From: PALSA-612 sp963704335
GTDB taxonomy: Bacteria > Actinomycetota > Thermoleophilia > Gaiellales > Gaiellaceae
Direction: 5' to 3'
Assembly (NCBI GenBank): GCA_963704335.1
Contig: OY969889.1
Location: forward strand, 1,798,001-1,862,000
DNA: 64,000 nucleotides
In this document: positions 41,292-50,326 of the stretch, piece by piece
Numbering within the stretch: the stretch's first letter is position 1
Layout: each line of letters opens with the position of its first letter
The notes under the pieces: generated by a model
Told to the model about the DNA's origin: nothing
Databases searched by the model: none
What the model saw: the letters and a program-made list of their open reading frames with translations, nothing else
Made by a program: the position numbers and the translations under genes

Positions 41292-41967
41292 ATGGACGAG
41301 CAACGTGTGACGCGACGCGGGTCCCTGCTCAAGCTCGGCGGTGCAGGTGTCGCGGCCGCCCTCGGCTGGAAGGCCGTCGATCAGGCGACGCGGCGCCGGT
41401 CCCGCTGCGGTCGCGTCCGGAGCCGTTTCGTGCGTGCTGACTCCGGAGCAGACGGAGGGGCCCGTACTTCCTGCCCGGCGACAAGGTGCGCCGCGACGTC
41501 CGCGAAGGTAAGCCCGGCGATGCTCGCTGACGCTCAAGCTGACGGTGCTCGACGTCTCGACGTGCAAGCCGATCAAGGGCGCCGCCGTGGACATCTGGCA
41601 CTGCGACGCCGTCGGCGCGTATGCGGCAACGAACAACAAGACGTTCCTGCGGGGCATCCAGAAGACCGACGCCAAGGGCGTTGCGACCTTCAAGACGCTG
41701 TATCCCGGCTGGTATCAGGGCCGCACCGTGCACATCCATGTCAAGGTGTCGCTGGGCGGCAACGTCGTGCACACGGGGCAGCTGTACTTCCCCGACTCGG
41801 TAACGGACAAGGTGTACACACGGTCGCCGTACAGCTCGCGGCCGGGGCGCTCGATGCGCAATCCCGACGACTCCATCTACCGCAACGGCGGCAGCCGCTC
41901 GACTCTGAAGTTGAAGAAGGTGGGGAGCGCCTACACGGGCTCGATCACCATGGGCGTCCAGCGTTAG
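41292..41967 (+). pseudogene. Exported intradiol ring-cleavage dioxygenase-like protein, three frameshifts
   Basis: Remnant or mis-sequenced gene for a Tat-exported intradiol dioxygenase. The first frame gives VTRRGSLLKLGGAGVAAALG, a twin-arginine signal. Three frame changes follow near 41391-41400, 41464 and 41523-41527; stitched together they restore the family phrase CVLTPEQTEGPYFLPGD, then KLTVLDVSTCKPIKGAAVDIWHC. From 41545 the frame is open: DAVGAYAA, TLYPGWYQGRTVHIHVK (iron Tyr and two His as in intradiol enzymes) and a C-terminal strand set. Three breaks within 135 bases suggest decay, but four other genes here have single insertions, so sequence error is possible. Confidence 0.72.
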
Positions 41968-41992
41968 GCCGGAAATCTGGCGATTTCCGGCC
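41967..41992 (+). terminator. Hairpin after the dioxygenase-like gene
   Basis: GGCCGGAAATC / GATTTCCGGCC, an 11-bp perfect stem with a TGGC loop, begins at the stop codon of the dioxygenase-like gene and precedes a convergent gene. It lacks a T tract but is the only candidate terminator in this gap. Confidence 0.55.
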
Positions 41993-42068
41993 GCGGGTGG
42001 TCTCCGACGAGCCGTAGTGAGCCGCGCCCGCCATGTCGGTCGCGGCGGCGCAAGACCTGATTCACGAG

Positions 42069-42671
42069 TTAGCCCGCTTTCAGTACGAGCGTCACGAACG
42101 TCAGGCTTGCGTTGCCCGCTCGGCCAGTCACCTCCCAGCAGCCTTCGGTCGGGAAGGTCACGGCGCTCGCCTGGAAACCGGTGGCGCCGTAGCCGTCCGG
42201 CACGTCGGTCGCTGTTAGCGGCAATGCCGGCCCGTCGAGGCGGCGACCCTCGATGCGCAGCGTTCCCGTGACTGCTCGCCACCACGGGAACTTCGTCTGA
42301 ATCGTGTCACCGGCGCTCGGCTCCGTGACGACGACGTTCGACGGCGGCATCGCCACCCAGAGCGAGCCGTTGCCGTGGATGAGCTCGCCGCCGATGCTCC
42401 CGTTGGGTGGCTGGCTGCCGTTCGGCTGAGTCACCGCACACGTGCTCCGCGCTGCCGCGTAGCGGCGGAGTGCCAACTCACGACGCCACGCGCTCTCCGA
42501 CAGCTTCGTTAAATCGGACTTCTGCTTACGCAGCTGCTTGACCTGCGTCTTCAGTGCGGCTACCTGCCGCTCCAACTGCGCGATCTGCTGCTTCGGAGGC
42601 GGCGCGGCGCCGGCGGGCAACGTCAGCACCGCGACGGCGGCGCACGCTGCGACTACGACCGGAGCCTTCAT
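42069..42671 (-). CDS. Secreted coiled-coil protein with beta-rich C-terminal domain
   Basis: A 200-residue exported protein of unknown function. Signal peptide about 1-22 (VVVAACAAVAVLTLPAGAA), a coiled coil (QIAQLERQVAALKTQVKQLR) to about residue 55, and a beta-rich domain with GSIGGELIHGNGSLWVAMPP and FPTEGCWEVTGRAGNASLTF, which resembles Ig-like domains of cell-surface proteins. It is transcribed divergently from the ATP-grasp ligase gene with a 42-base gap. A good GGAGTGA site precedes the start. Confidence 0.72.
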   Translation of the reverse strand: MKAPVVVAACAAVAVLTLPAGAAPPPKQQIAQLERQVAALKTQVKQLRKQKSDLTKLSESAWRRELALRRYAAARSTCAVTQPNGSQPPNGSIGGELIHGNGSLWVAMPPSNVVVTEPSAGDTIQTKFPWWRAVTGTLRIEGRRLDGPALPLTATDVPDGYGATGFQASAVTFPTEGCWEVTGRAGNASLTFVTLVLKAG

Positions 42672-42713
42672 GGGTCACTCCTTTCGGCGACGCTGCAATT
42701 GTAGGATCGCGCG

Positions 42714-44276
42714 GTGAGCGTCGACGCCCTGCCGGTGGATCTCGGCCTCGACGCCGCGGAGGCACAGGCCCGCTTCGACGGGCTCCAGGAGAAGCTCGTC
42801 CCGCTGTGGAACTCGATCCAGGGGATGACGCAGGACGAGCAGACGATCGTCGTCGTCTGCTCGATGACGCTGGAAGACCCCAACATGCCGGCCGCGGTCC
42901 TCCAGTCGTACGAGGAGCGTTTCCTCTTCCTGCTGCTTTTGCTGCGGCAGCCTCGCGCGCGAATGGTCTACGTGACGTCGCAGGCCGTACACCCCAGCAT
43001 CGTCGACTACTACCTCGGCCTGCTGCCGGGCATCATCCCGTCGCATGCGCGGAAGCGCCTGCACCTTGTCTCGCCGCTCGACGGCTCGTCGCGGCCGCTG
43101 TCGGCGAAGCTCCTCGAGCGGCCGCGGCTGCTCGAGCAGATCCGCCGGCTCGTGCCCGATCCTGCGCGTGCCCACCTCGTCCCGTTCAACACGACGGAGC
43201 TGGAGCGCGACCTCGCGCTTGCGCTCGGCATCCCCATGTACGGCGCCGACCCGCGCTTCTTCCCCTACGGAACGAAGACCGGCTGCCGACGCCTGTTCGC
43301 CGAGCAAGGCGTGAGGCACCCGGTGGGGCGCGAAGACCTGTCCACGACCGCAGAGCTGGCGGCTGCGATCGGCGACCTGCGCGCCGAGCGGCCCGGCATG
43401 CCGCAGGTGATCGTGAAGCTCAACGAAGGCGTCTCGGGCGAGGGCAATGCGCTGCTCAGCCTCGACGGGCTGAGGGATGGCGCAAGCCCGGACGAGATCG
43501 AGGAGCGGCTGCGGCAGCTTCAGTTCGAGTTGCCGGAGATCACGTACGACCACTACACGGACATGCTGGAGAAGCGCGGCGGGGTGGTCGAGGAGCGGAT
43601 CGTCGGCGAAGAGTTCCGCAGCCCGAGTGTTCAGATGCGCATCACGCCGCTCGGCAAGCTCGAGGTGCTGTCCTCGCATGACCAGCTGCTGGGCGGCCCG
43701 AGCGGGCAGAGCTACCTCGGCTGCATCTTTCCCGCCGATCCCGGCTATGCGACCGCCATCACGCGGGAGTCGGTGAAGGTAGGCGAGCGGCTTGCCTCAG
43801 AGGGCGTGATCGGCCGCTTTGCGATGGACTTCGTCGCCGTCAGGAGTCCCGACGGCAGCTGGCAGCCCTACGCAATCGAGCTCAACCTCCGCAAGGGCGG
43901 TACGACGCACCCGTTCCTCACGCTCCAGTTCCTCACCGACGGGGCCTACGACTCGGATACGGGGTTCTTCACGGCGCCGAGCGGCAGGCAGAAGTTCTTC
44001 GTCGCCTCGGATCACGTCGAGAGCCCCGCCTATCGCGCGTTGACGGCCGACGACCTGTTCGACCTGGCGGTGCGCACCGGCCTTCACTTCGACCAGTCGC
44101 GCCAGACCGGCATCGTCTTCCACATGATGAGCGCGCTCGGTGAATACGGCCGCACGGGCTTGACGGCCGTTGACGAGAGCCCCGAGCAGGCGTACGCGCT
44201 GTACGAGCGGGCCGTGGCGACGCTGGACGAGGAGGCGCAGGCTTCGCTAGCCGAGCGCCGCCTGCCGCCCGTCTAG
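42714..44276 (+). CDS. ATP-grasp peptide ligase PGM1-like protein
   Basis: A 520-residue ATP-grasp protein resembling PGM1, the peptide ligase of pheganomycin biosynthesis. The N-terminal part (FDGLQEKLVPLWNSI, IVVVCSMTLED) and GADPRFFPYGTKTGCRRLFAEQGV precede the ATP-grasp core: VIVKLNEGVSGEGNALLSL (ATP-contact Lys), EERIVGEEFRSPSVQM, and the metal-binding ELNLRKGGTTHPFL. A PGM1-C-like tail follows (LTADDLFDLAVRTGLHFDQS). No peptide precursor or other tailoring gene is seen next to it, so its substrate is open. The start is GTG 42714; the 3' end overlaps the convergent adenosine deaminase by 30 bases. Confidence 0.8.
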   Translation: MSVDALPVDLGLDAAEAQARFDGLQEKLVPLWNSIQGMTQDEQTIVVVCSMTLEDPNMPAAVLQSYEERFLFLLLLLRQPRARMVYVTSQAVHPSIVDYYLGLLPGIIPSHARKRLHLVSPLDGSSRPLSAKLLERPRLLEQIRRLVPDPARAHLVPFNTTELERDLALALGIPMYGADPRFFPYGTKTGCRRLFAEQGVRHPVGREDLSTTAELAAAIGDLRAERPGMPQVIVKLNEGVSGEGNALLSLDGLRDGASPDEIEERLRQLQFELPEITYDHYTDMLEKRGGVVEERIVGEEFRSPSVQMRITPLGKLEVLSSHDQLLGGPSGQSYLGCIFPADPGYATAITRESVKVGERLASEGVIGRFAMDFVAVRSPDGSWQPYAIELNLRKGGTTHPFLTLQFLTDGAYDSDTGFFTAPSGRQKFFVASDHVESPAYRALTADDLFDLAVRTGLHFDQSRQTGIVFHMMSALGEYGRTGLTAVDESPEQAYALYERAVATLDEEAQASLAERRLPPV

Positions 44277-45260
44277 CTCCAGCTGATCCCAGGCGTACGC
44301 CTCGCCGATGGCGGCAAGCCTGGCCTTCGTTGCCTCGTCGCAGAGGGCACCGGCAACGCCCGCCTCGTAGAACACCTTCGGGTGGAGCCCGAGTGAGAAG
44401 GCGGCCTCGTACTCTGCGGTCAGGTCGGTGTCGAACATCGGCGGATCGTCGGTGGAGAGCGAGCAGAGCACGCCGGCGGCCACGAGCTCCGGGAGCGGGT
44501 GCTCTTCGAGCGAGGGCACGACGCCTACGCGGACGTTGGACACTGGACAGACGTCGAGCACCGTTCCCCGCTCCTTGAGCTCCTGGACGAGGTCTGGATC
44601 CTCGACGGAGCGAATGCCGTGGCGCAGCCGGTCGGCGTGCAGGAGATGGAGGGCATCGCGGATCGCGTCAGGTGGGCCTAGCTCGCCCGCGTGCGGGACC
44701 GAGCCCAGGCCGCCCTCTCGGGCGCGCCGGAAGACGTCCTCGTACAGATGCGGCGGAAACTCGAGCTCGAATGCGCCGAGCCCGACACCCACGATGCCTC
44801 GCTCCCGATAGCCGATCGCGTAGCGGAGGCTGTCGTCCATCTCCTCGGGAGTCGCATTTCGCGTCAAATCCGGAGTCAGCCGCATCTCGAGGCCGTGTGT
44901 CTCCCGCGCCTCGGCGATGCCGTCGCAGAAGCCCTCGTAGATCGCTTCCCAGCTCACGCCGCGGCGCACGAGCTGCAGTGGGGCGAAGATGCCTTCGACA
45001 TACACGGCGCCGTGCTCGACGGCCTGGCCCGCATAGTCGACGGTGATCCGCCGGAAGTCGTCGGCCGTGCGCAGGCACGACGTCACCATCAGCCACACGT
45101 CGATGAAGTGGGCGAGGTCGGTGAAGCGGAACTGGTCCTTCATCCCCTCGGGAGTCGTCGCCGGGAGCACGACGTCGTTGCACTCCGCGATCGCCAGGAG
45201 CGTCTCAGGGCGCAGCGTGCCTTCGAGGTGCACGTGCAGCTCGATCTTGGGATACGTCAT
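44247..45260 (-). CDS. add: Adenosine deaminase family protein
   Basis: A 337-residue zinc amidohydrolase of the adenosine deaminase family, converting adenosine to inosine. Zinc ligands HVHLEG at about residue 9, catalytic Glu in HAGELG, His in RLRHGIRS and the DD pair in SLSTDDPPMF are all present. Relatives also act on adenine or futalosine-type 6-aminofutalosine, so the nucleoside is not certain. The start is ATG 45260; a longer frame upstream has no support. It is divergent from the Gfo/Idh gene. Confidence 0.86.
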   Translation of the reverse strand: MTYPKIELHVHLEGTLRPETLLAIAECNDVVLPATTPEGMKDQFRFTDLAHFIDVWLMVTSCLRTADDFRRITVDYAGQAVEHGAVYVEGIFAPLQLVRRGVSWEAIYEGFCDGIAEARETHGLEMRLTPDLTRNATPEEMDDSLRYAIGYRERGIVGVGLGAFELEFPPHLYEDVFRRAREGGLGSVPHAGELGPPDAIRDALHLLHADRLRHGIRSVEDPDLVQELKERGTVLDVCPVSNVRVGVVPSLEEHPLPELVAAGVLCSLSTDDPPMFDTDLTAEYEAAFSLGLHPKVFYEAGVAGALCDEATKARLAAIGEAYAWDQLELDGRQAALG

Positions 45261-45309
45261 CTGACCGGCATCATCTCTACTCGCGCGGACGCTGTGAAAG
45301 AGTAGGTGC

Positions 45310-46455
45310 ATGGCGCGGGGCATCGGCGACCTGAAGGCAGCGGTTGCGGGCACCGGCTTCGTCGGGGCCGTGCACGTCGATGCGCTGAGACGGCTGGGCG
45401 TGGAGGTCGTGGGCGTCTGTGCGTCGACCCCCGAGGTGGCGGAGGCGAAGGGGCTCGCCCCGGCGTACGAGAGCTACGAGGCGATGCTTGCCGACGAACG
45501 AGTCGACGTCATCCACGTAGCGACCCCGAACCACCTCCATCACGGCCAGGTACGCGATGCCCTGGCGTCCGGCAAGCACGTCATTTGCGAGAAGCCCCTC
45601 GCGACGACTTCAGTTGAGTCGGCCGAGCTGCTCGACCTCGCCCAGAGGAGCGGGCTCGTCCACTGCACGAACTTCAACCTTCGTTTCTATCCGATGAACC
45701 ATCAGGCGCGGGCTCTCATAGCGTCGGGCGCGCTGGGTGACGTCTTGAACGTCCACGGCGGCTATCTCCAGGACTGGCTGCTCTATCCCACCGACTGGAA
45801 CTGGCGCCTCGAACCGGAGAAGGGTGGCGCTCTGCGGGCGGTGGCAGACATCGGCTCGCACTGGATGGATCTCGCACAATGGGTGACCGGCCGGCGGATC
45901 GAGCTGGTGTTCGCCGACCTGAAGACCGCCCTGCCCGTCCGGCAGCGGCCGACCCGCGAGGCGGAGACGTTCGCCGCCGCGGGGGACGTGGAGCGCGTGG
46001 ATGTGGAGATGACAACGGAGGACATCGCCCATCTGCTGTTCCGGCTGGAGGGCGGCTGCGTGGGTGCGGCAGTCATGTCGCAGGTCAGCGCCGGCCGGAA
46101 GAACAGCCTGCGGTTGGAGGTGGATGGCTCGGACGGCGCGCTCGCGTGGGACGCCGAGCGGAACGACGAGCTGTGGCTTGGTCACCGCGACCGTGCGAAC
46201 GAGACGATGCTCCGCAACCCCGGCCTGCTCGAGGCGGAGGCGCAGGCCACGACGACATTGCCGGCCGGCCACGCGGAGGGGTACGCGGACACGTTCCGCG
46301 AGCTCTATCGCGCCGTCTACTCGGCCGTCGCCGAAGGCGGCATGCCGGCGGAGCCGGACTTTCCGTCATTCGCCGACGGGCACCTCGCGAACGCGCTCGG
46401 CGACGCGATCGTCGAGTCGAGTGACGGCCAACGATGGGTGGAGGTGACGACGTGA
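45310..46455 (+). CDS. Gfo/Idh/MocA-family oxidoreductase
   Basis: A 381-residue NAD(P)-dependent sugar or inositol dehydrogenase-like enzyme. The Rossmann motif VAGTGFVGAVHVDAL is N-terminal, the catalytic Lys is in HVICEKPLATT, and GGALRAVADIGSHWMDLAQW contains the His of the family's GxxxDxGxH motif. It overlaps a sugar-phosphate-isomerase-like gene by GTGA; this pairing is common in pathways for inositols and rare sugars. Confidence 0.88.
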   Translation: MARGIGDLKAAVAGTGFVGAVHVDALRRLGVEVVGVCASTPEVAEAKGLAPAYESYEAMLADERVDVIHVATPNHLHHGQVRDALASGKHVICEKPLATTSVESAELLDLAQRSGLVHCTNFNLRFYPMNHQARALIASGALGDVLNVHGGYLQDWLLYPTDWNWRLEPEKGGALRAVADIGSHWMDLAQWVTGRRIELVFADLKTALPVRQRPTREAETFAAAGDVERVDVEMTTEDIAHLLFRLEGGCVGAAVMSQVSAGRKNSLRLEVDGSDGALAWDAERNDELWLGHRDRANETMLRNPGLLEAEAQATTTLPAGHAEGYADTFRELYRAVYSAVAEGGMPAEPDFPSFADGHLANALGDAIVESSDGQRWVEVTT

Positions 46456-47360
46456 AGCTGGGCCTGATGACGGCGGCGCTGCCGCAGCTGTCGCTCGCAG
46501 AGGTGGCTGGCTGGGCGGCGAGCGCGGGATTCGAGATGCTCGAGGTCGCCTGCTGGCCGGCGGCCACGAGTACGACCCGGCGTTACGCCGGCGTGTGCCA
46601 CATCGACGTGGAGGACCTCGATCCCGACGGGGTGCGACAGACGATGGCGACGCATGGCCTGGAGATCTCCTCGCTGGCCTACTACCCGAACAACCTTGCG
46701 GGTGACGACGCCGCGCGCGAGGAGGCGAACGCCCATCTGAAGAAGGTGATCGACGCAGCCGCCGCGCTCGAGGTCGGCATCGTGGGCACGTTCGCCGGCG
46801 CCGAGCAGACGCTGCCGCTGCTCGAGAATCTCAAGCGTTTCCGAACCGTCTGGCCGCCACTCGTCGAGTACGCCGAAGAGCGCGGCGTGAAGATCGCCAT
46901 CGAGAATTGCCCGATGATCTTCAGCTTGGACGAGTGGCCGAGCGGCCTCAACATCGCCCACTCGCCCGCTGCGTGGGACGAGATGTTCGATGCCATCCCG
47001 TCGGAGAGCTTCGGACTCAACCTAGATCCATCGCATCTCGTCTGGCTGCAGATCGACTACGAGCGCGTGGTCTACGACTATGCGTCGCGCATCATCCACG
47101 TCCACGCCAAGGATCTCGAGATTCGCCGCGACGGTCTCCACCGACACGGCACCGTCTCGCTCGGCATGGGCTGGCAGGTACCGCGGCTGCCAGGGCTCGG
47201 CGAAGTGCGGTGGGATCGCTTCATCGCGGCGCTGTACGCGGTGGGCTACGACTTCGTGGTCTCTATCGAGCACGAGGACCGCAGCTTCGAGGCCACGGAG
47301 GAGCTCGTAAAGCGCGGCTTCCTCCTCTCCCGAAACGTCCTGCGGCCGCTGCTCGTCTAG
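46452..47360 (+). CDS. Sugar phosphate isomerase/epimerase (xylose-isomerase-like TIM barrel)
   Basis: A 302-residue AP-endonuclease-2-fold TIM barrel. Candidate metal residues appear in VKIAIENCPM (Glu), GLNLDPSHLVW (Asp, His), IIHVHAKDLEI (His, Asp) and VVSIEHEDRSF (Glu). It starts at GTG 46452 in the stop of the Gfo/Idh gene, so the two act on the same substrate. A 3-keto-sugar or inosose intermediate is plausible. The stop overlaps the stop of the convergent dehydratase. Confidence 0.87.
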   Translation: MKLGLMTAALPQLSLAEVAGWAASAGFEMLEVACWPAATSTTRRYAGVCHIDVEDLDPDGVRQTMATHGLEISSLAYYPNNLAGDDAAREEANAHLKKVIDAAAALEVGIVGTFAGAEQTLPLLENLKRFRTVWPPLVEYAEERGVKIAIENCPMIFSLDEWPSGLNIAHSPAAWDEMFDAIPSESFGLNLDPSHLVWLQIDYERVVYDYASRIIHVHAKDLEIRRDGLHRHGTVSLGMGWQVPRLPGLGEVRWDRFIAALYAVGYDFVVSIEHEDRSFEATEELVKRGFLLSRNVLRPLLV

Positions 47361-48265
47361 CCGGCGCGGCAGCGGGCCAGCAATTCGTCATCGATGTTGC
47401 GCCCGGTGACGACGAGCACGATCGGGCCGTCGGCGTCGATGTGGGGGAGGGCGGCGAGCGCTGCTGCCGCGGCCGCTTCGGCGCGGATGCCGGCATCGTC
47501 GAACGCGACGACGGCCGCAGCGATCTCGCTCTCCGACACTTCGAGCATGTCGTCTGCCGCCTCCAGCAGCCAGTCGACGGCGCCGGGAATCGCCACACGC
47601 ACCGCGAGCCCGTCCGCGATCGTGTCGCAGACGTCGCACTCGACCGCCCGGCCCGCACGCCACGACCACGCCATGACCGGCGCGCCGGCCGAGACGACGC
47701 CGATGCGACGCGTTTCGGAGGAGTTGGCGCCGAGCGCGCGACCGACGCCCGCCAGCAGCGCGCCGTTGCCGACCGGCACGACGACGGCGGCAGGCTCTTC
47801 GTCGAGCTGTTCGAGGATCTCGTCGCCGATCGCCGCGTAGCCGTCGAGTTGCGCCGGTTCGGCGCCGTCCTCGAAGAAAGGGAAGCCCGCGTCCGTCGCG
47901 CGGTCGATCGCCTGCTCCTTTGCCTCGTCGAGATCGACGCCGGTTTCGACGAGCTCTGCCCCGAAGACCGCGAGCTTCTCGAGCTTCGTCCGGCTCGAGC
48001 CCTCGGGCACGTACACGATCGCCGAGAGCCCGAGCTGCTCCGCGGCCCAGGCCGTGGCGGCGCCGTGGTTGCCGGTGGAGGCGGTCACAACGCCGGCCGC
48101 GCCGTCGCGGCGGTACCGCTCGAGCGCAGGCAGCGCACCGCGCCACTTGAAGGCGCCCAGCTCGTGGACGTCCTCCCGCTTGAGGTAGACGGAGCCGCGG
48201 TTCGTGAGCGCCGACGGTGCGCGTTCGAGTGGGCTGGCAGACACAGTCCTTAGAGTCTCATGCAT
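47357..48265 (-). CDS. Threonine/serine dehydratase-like PLP enzyme
   Basis: A 302-residue fold-type II PLP enzyme. The PLP lysine is in LGAFKWRGALPAL, the Asn-binding loop in ASTGNHGAATAWAAEQLG, and the phosphate loop in VPVGNGALLAG, with a Ser/Gly near the C-terminus. There is no ACT regulatory domain, so it fits catabolic threonine dehydratase, serine dehydratase or a hydroxy-amino-acid lyase. The start is ATG 48265, sharing an 8-base CATGCATG palindrome with the lutA start on the other strand; GTG 48244 is an alternative. Confidence 0.8.
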   Translation of the reverse strand: MHETLRTVSASPLERAPSALTNRGSVYLKREDVHELGAFKWRGALPALERYRRDGAAGVVTASTGNHGAATAWAAEQLGLSAIVYVPEGSSRTKLEKLAVFGAELVETGVDLDEAKEQAIDRATDAGFPFFEDGAEPAQLDGYAAIGDEILEQLDEEPAAVVVPVGNGALLAGVGRALGANSSETRRIGVVSAGAPVMAWSWRAGRAVECDVCDTIADGLAVRVAIPGAVDWLLEAADDMLEVSESEIAAAVVAFDDAGIRAEAAAAAALAALPHIDADGPIVLVVTGRNIDDELLARCRAG

Positions 48266-48953
48266 GGAGCGTGTGCAGCTCTTCGCGACCTGCCTCGGCG
48301 ACCTGCTGTTTCCGGACGCAGCCGCCGACGCCGCGTTGCTTCTGGACGGAGCCGGGTTCCAGGTGGACTTCCCTGCCGCGCAGGTCTGCTGCGGGCAGCC
48401 GGCGTTCAACTCCGGCCATCGCGGCGCTGCCCGCCGGGTGGCCCGCACGTTCGCCAAGGCGTTTTTGCGTGACGTGCCGATCGTCTGCCCATCCGGATCG
48501 TGCGCGACCATGGCCTCCCACTACCTACCCGAGCTGCTCGGCGTGGAGCCGTTCGACGTCTGGGAGCTCTCGGCGTTTCTCGACGACCGTGGGGCATCGG
48601 TAGCCCGCACGAACGAGAGCAAGCGAATCGCCTACCACGACTCGTGCCACATGCTGCGTGAGCTCCGGATCGCCGACGCGCCCCGCCGCCTGCTGGAGCG
48701 CTCTGGTGCGGAGCTCATCCCGTTGCCGCGTCCGGATCTCTGCTGCGGCTTCGGCGGCACGTTCTCGGTGCGTCAGCCCGAGGTCTCGCTGGCCATGGCC
48801 GACGAGAAGCTCGGCGGCGCGGCGGAGGCTGACGCGCTCGTCACAGCCGACCCGGGCTGCCTGATGCACCTGCGCGGGCGCGCCGAGCACGAACGTCGCG
48901 ACGTCCGCGTCGTCCATCTGGCCACTGCGCTTGCGAGAGGAATCGACGCGTGA
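48264..48953 (+). CDS. lutA: Lactate utilisation protein A-like (cysteine-rich CCG protein)
   Basis: A 229-residue protein with two cysteine-rich CCG domains: VCCGQPAFNSGH near residue 50 and DLCCGFGGTFSVRQP near 155, as in LutA and heterodisulfide reductase subunit B. It is part of the LutABC iron-sulfur L-lactate dehydrogenase, which oxidises lactate to pyruvate. Coupled to lutB by GTGA. Confidence 0.88.
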   Translation: MERVQLFATCLGDLLFPDAAADAALLLDGAGFQVDFPAAQVCCGQPAFNSGHRGAARRVARTFAKAFLRDVPIVCPSGSCATMASHYLPELLGVEPFDVWELSAFLDDRGASVARTNESKRIAYHDSCHMLRELRIADAPRRLLERSGAELIPLPRPDLCCGFGGTFSVRQPEVSLAMADEKLGGAAEADALVTADPGCLMHLRGRAEHERRDVRVVHLATALARGIDA

Positions 48954-50326
48954 GCGGCGTCACGCGGCCCGAGGGCAGCACCTTCAGGGAGATCGCGCGG
49001 CTGAAGCTCGCCGATCAGCGCGTCGGCGCAGCGCTCGATCTCTCGACGAGCCGGCTCATGAACGAACGGCTGCACGCCTGGGACGCGCTTGGCGGGACCG
49101 AGGATTTCCGCGACCGGGCGCACGAGGCGCGAATGCGAGTGATCGACGACCTCGATGCGAACGTCGGGCGTTTCCGAGAGGCAGTCGAGTCGCGGGGCGG
49201 CAAGACGTTCGTCGCCGCGACAGCGGCGGACGCCAACGCGTACATCGTCGACGTCTGCCGGAACGCCGGCGCGAAGCTGGCGGCGAAGTCGAAGTCGATG
49301 GCGACGGAGGAGATCGGCCTCAACGAGGCGCTCGAAGCGGCCGGGGTACGACCGGTGGAAACCGACCTCGGCGAATACATCCTCCAGCTCGCCGGAGAGC
49401 ATCCGGTGCACATCGTCGCGCCCGCGATCGAGAAGACGAAGGAGGACGTCGCCGAGCTGTTGTCGCGCGTCGACGGTAAGCCGGTGGCCGCCGACCTCGC
49501 GGAGCTGACGAAGGCCGCGCGGCGGCAGCTACGGGAGACGTTTCACGCGGCCGATGTCGGCATCACCGGAGCGAACTTCGGCGTCTGCGACACGGGCTCG
49601 ATCGTGCTCGTCACGAACGAGGGCAACGGGCGGCTCGTGTCCAGCCTGCCGCGCGTTCACGTCGCGCTCATCGGGATGGAGCGGCTCGTCGCATCGCTCA
49701 GCGATCTGTCCGTGATGCTACGGCTGCTCGCACGAAGCGGTACGGGGCAGCGCCTGACCACGTACACGACTCTCATCACCGGGCCGCGCAGGGAGGGCGA
49801 ACAGGACGGGCCGGACGAGCTGCACGTCGTGATCCTCGACAACGGCCGGTCGAAGCTCGCCGGCGGTCGCTATCACGAGATGCTCGCATGCATCCGCTGC
49901 GGCGCGTGCCTGAACGTGTGCCCGGTGTATCGGAAGACGGGCGGCGCCGCGTACGGGCCTGTGTACTCGGGGCCGATGGGCGCCGTGCTCGTTCCGCTGC
50001 TGGCCGGTCTCGACCAGGCCCCGGATCTGCCGCATGCGTCGTCGCTGTGCGGCGCCTGCACCGACGCGTGCCCCGTGAAGATCCCGCTGCACGAGCTGCT
50101 GCTGGAGCTGCGCCGCGACCTCGTGGAGCAGGGTGTCGCGCCGCTCCACGAGCGGCTTTCGTTCCGGCTCTGGTCGTACGCGTGGTCGTCGCCGACGGGC
50201 TACCGGCTCACGACGCGCCTGGCGAGGCTCGGCGGGCCGTTCGCCGGGCTCGTCGGGCCCGGGCGAGCCTGGGCGAAGGGCAGGAAGCTGCCGAAGCTCG
50301 GGCCGCGCTACAGGGACCGTCGATGA
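48950..50326 (+). CDS. lutB: Lactate utilisation protein B-like iron-sulfur protein
   Basis: A 458-residue LUD-domain protein with two 4Fe-4S clusters. The N-terminal LUD fold contains EEIGLNEALEAAGVRPVETDLGE and GITGANFGVCDTGSIVLV. The ferredoxin motifs are CIRCGACLNVCPVYRKTGG near 313 and SLCGACTDACPVKIPLHE near 365. A C-terminal tail (LSFRLWSYAWSSPTGYRL) follows. It is the electron-transfer core of the lactate dehydrogenase complex. The start is GTG 48950. Confidence 0.9.
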   Translation: MSGVTRPEGSTFREIARLKLADQRVGAALDLSTSRLMNERLHAWDALGGTEDFRDRAHEARMRVIDDLDANVGRFREAVESRGGKTFVAATAADANAYIVDVCRNAGAKLAAKSKSMATEEIGLNEALEAAGVRPVETDLGEYILQLAGEHPVHIVAPAIEKTKEDVAELLSRVDGKPVAADLAELTKAARRQLRETFHAADVGITGANFGVCDTGSIVLVTNEGNGRLVSSLPRVHVALIGMERLVASLSDLSVMLRLLARSGTGQRLTTYTTLITGPRREGEQDGPDELHVVILDNGRSKLAGGRYHEMLACIRCGACLNVCPVYRKTGGAAYGPVYSGPMGAVLVPLLAGLDQAPDLPHASSLCGACTDACPVKIPLHELLLELRRDLVEQGVAPLHERLSFRLWSYAWSSPTGYRLTTRLARLGGPFAGLVGPGRAWAKGRKLPKLGPRYRDRR

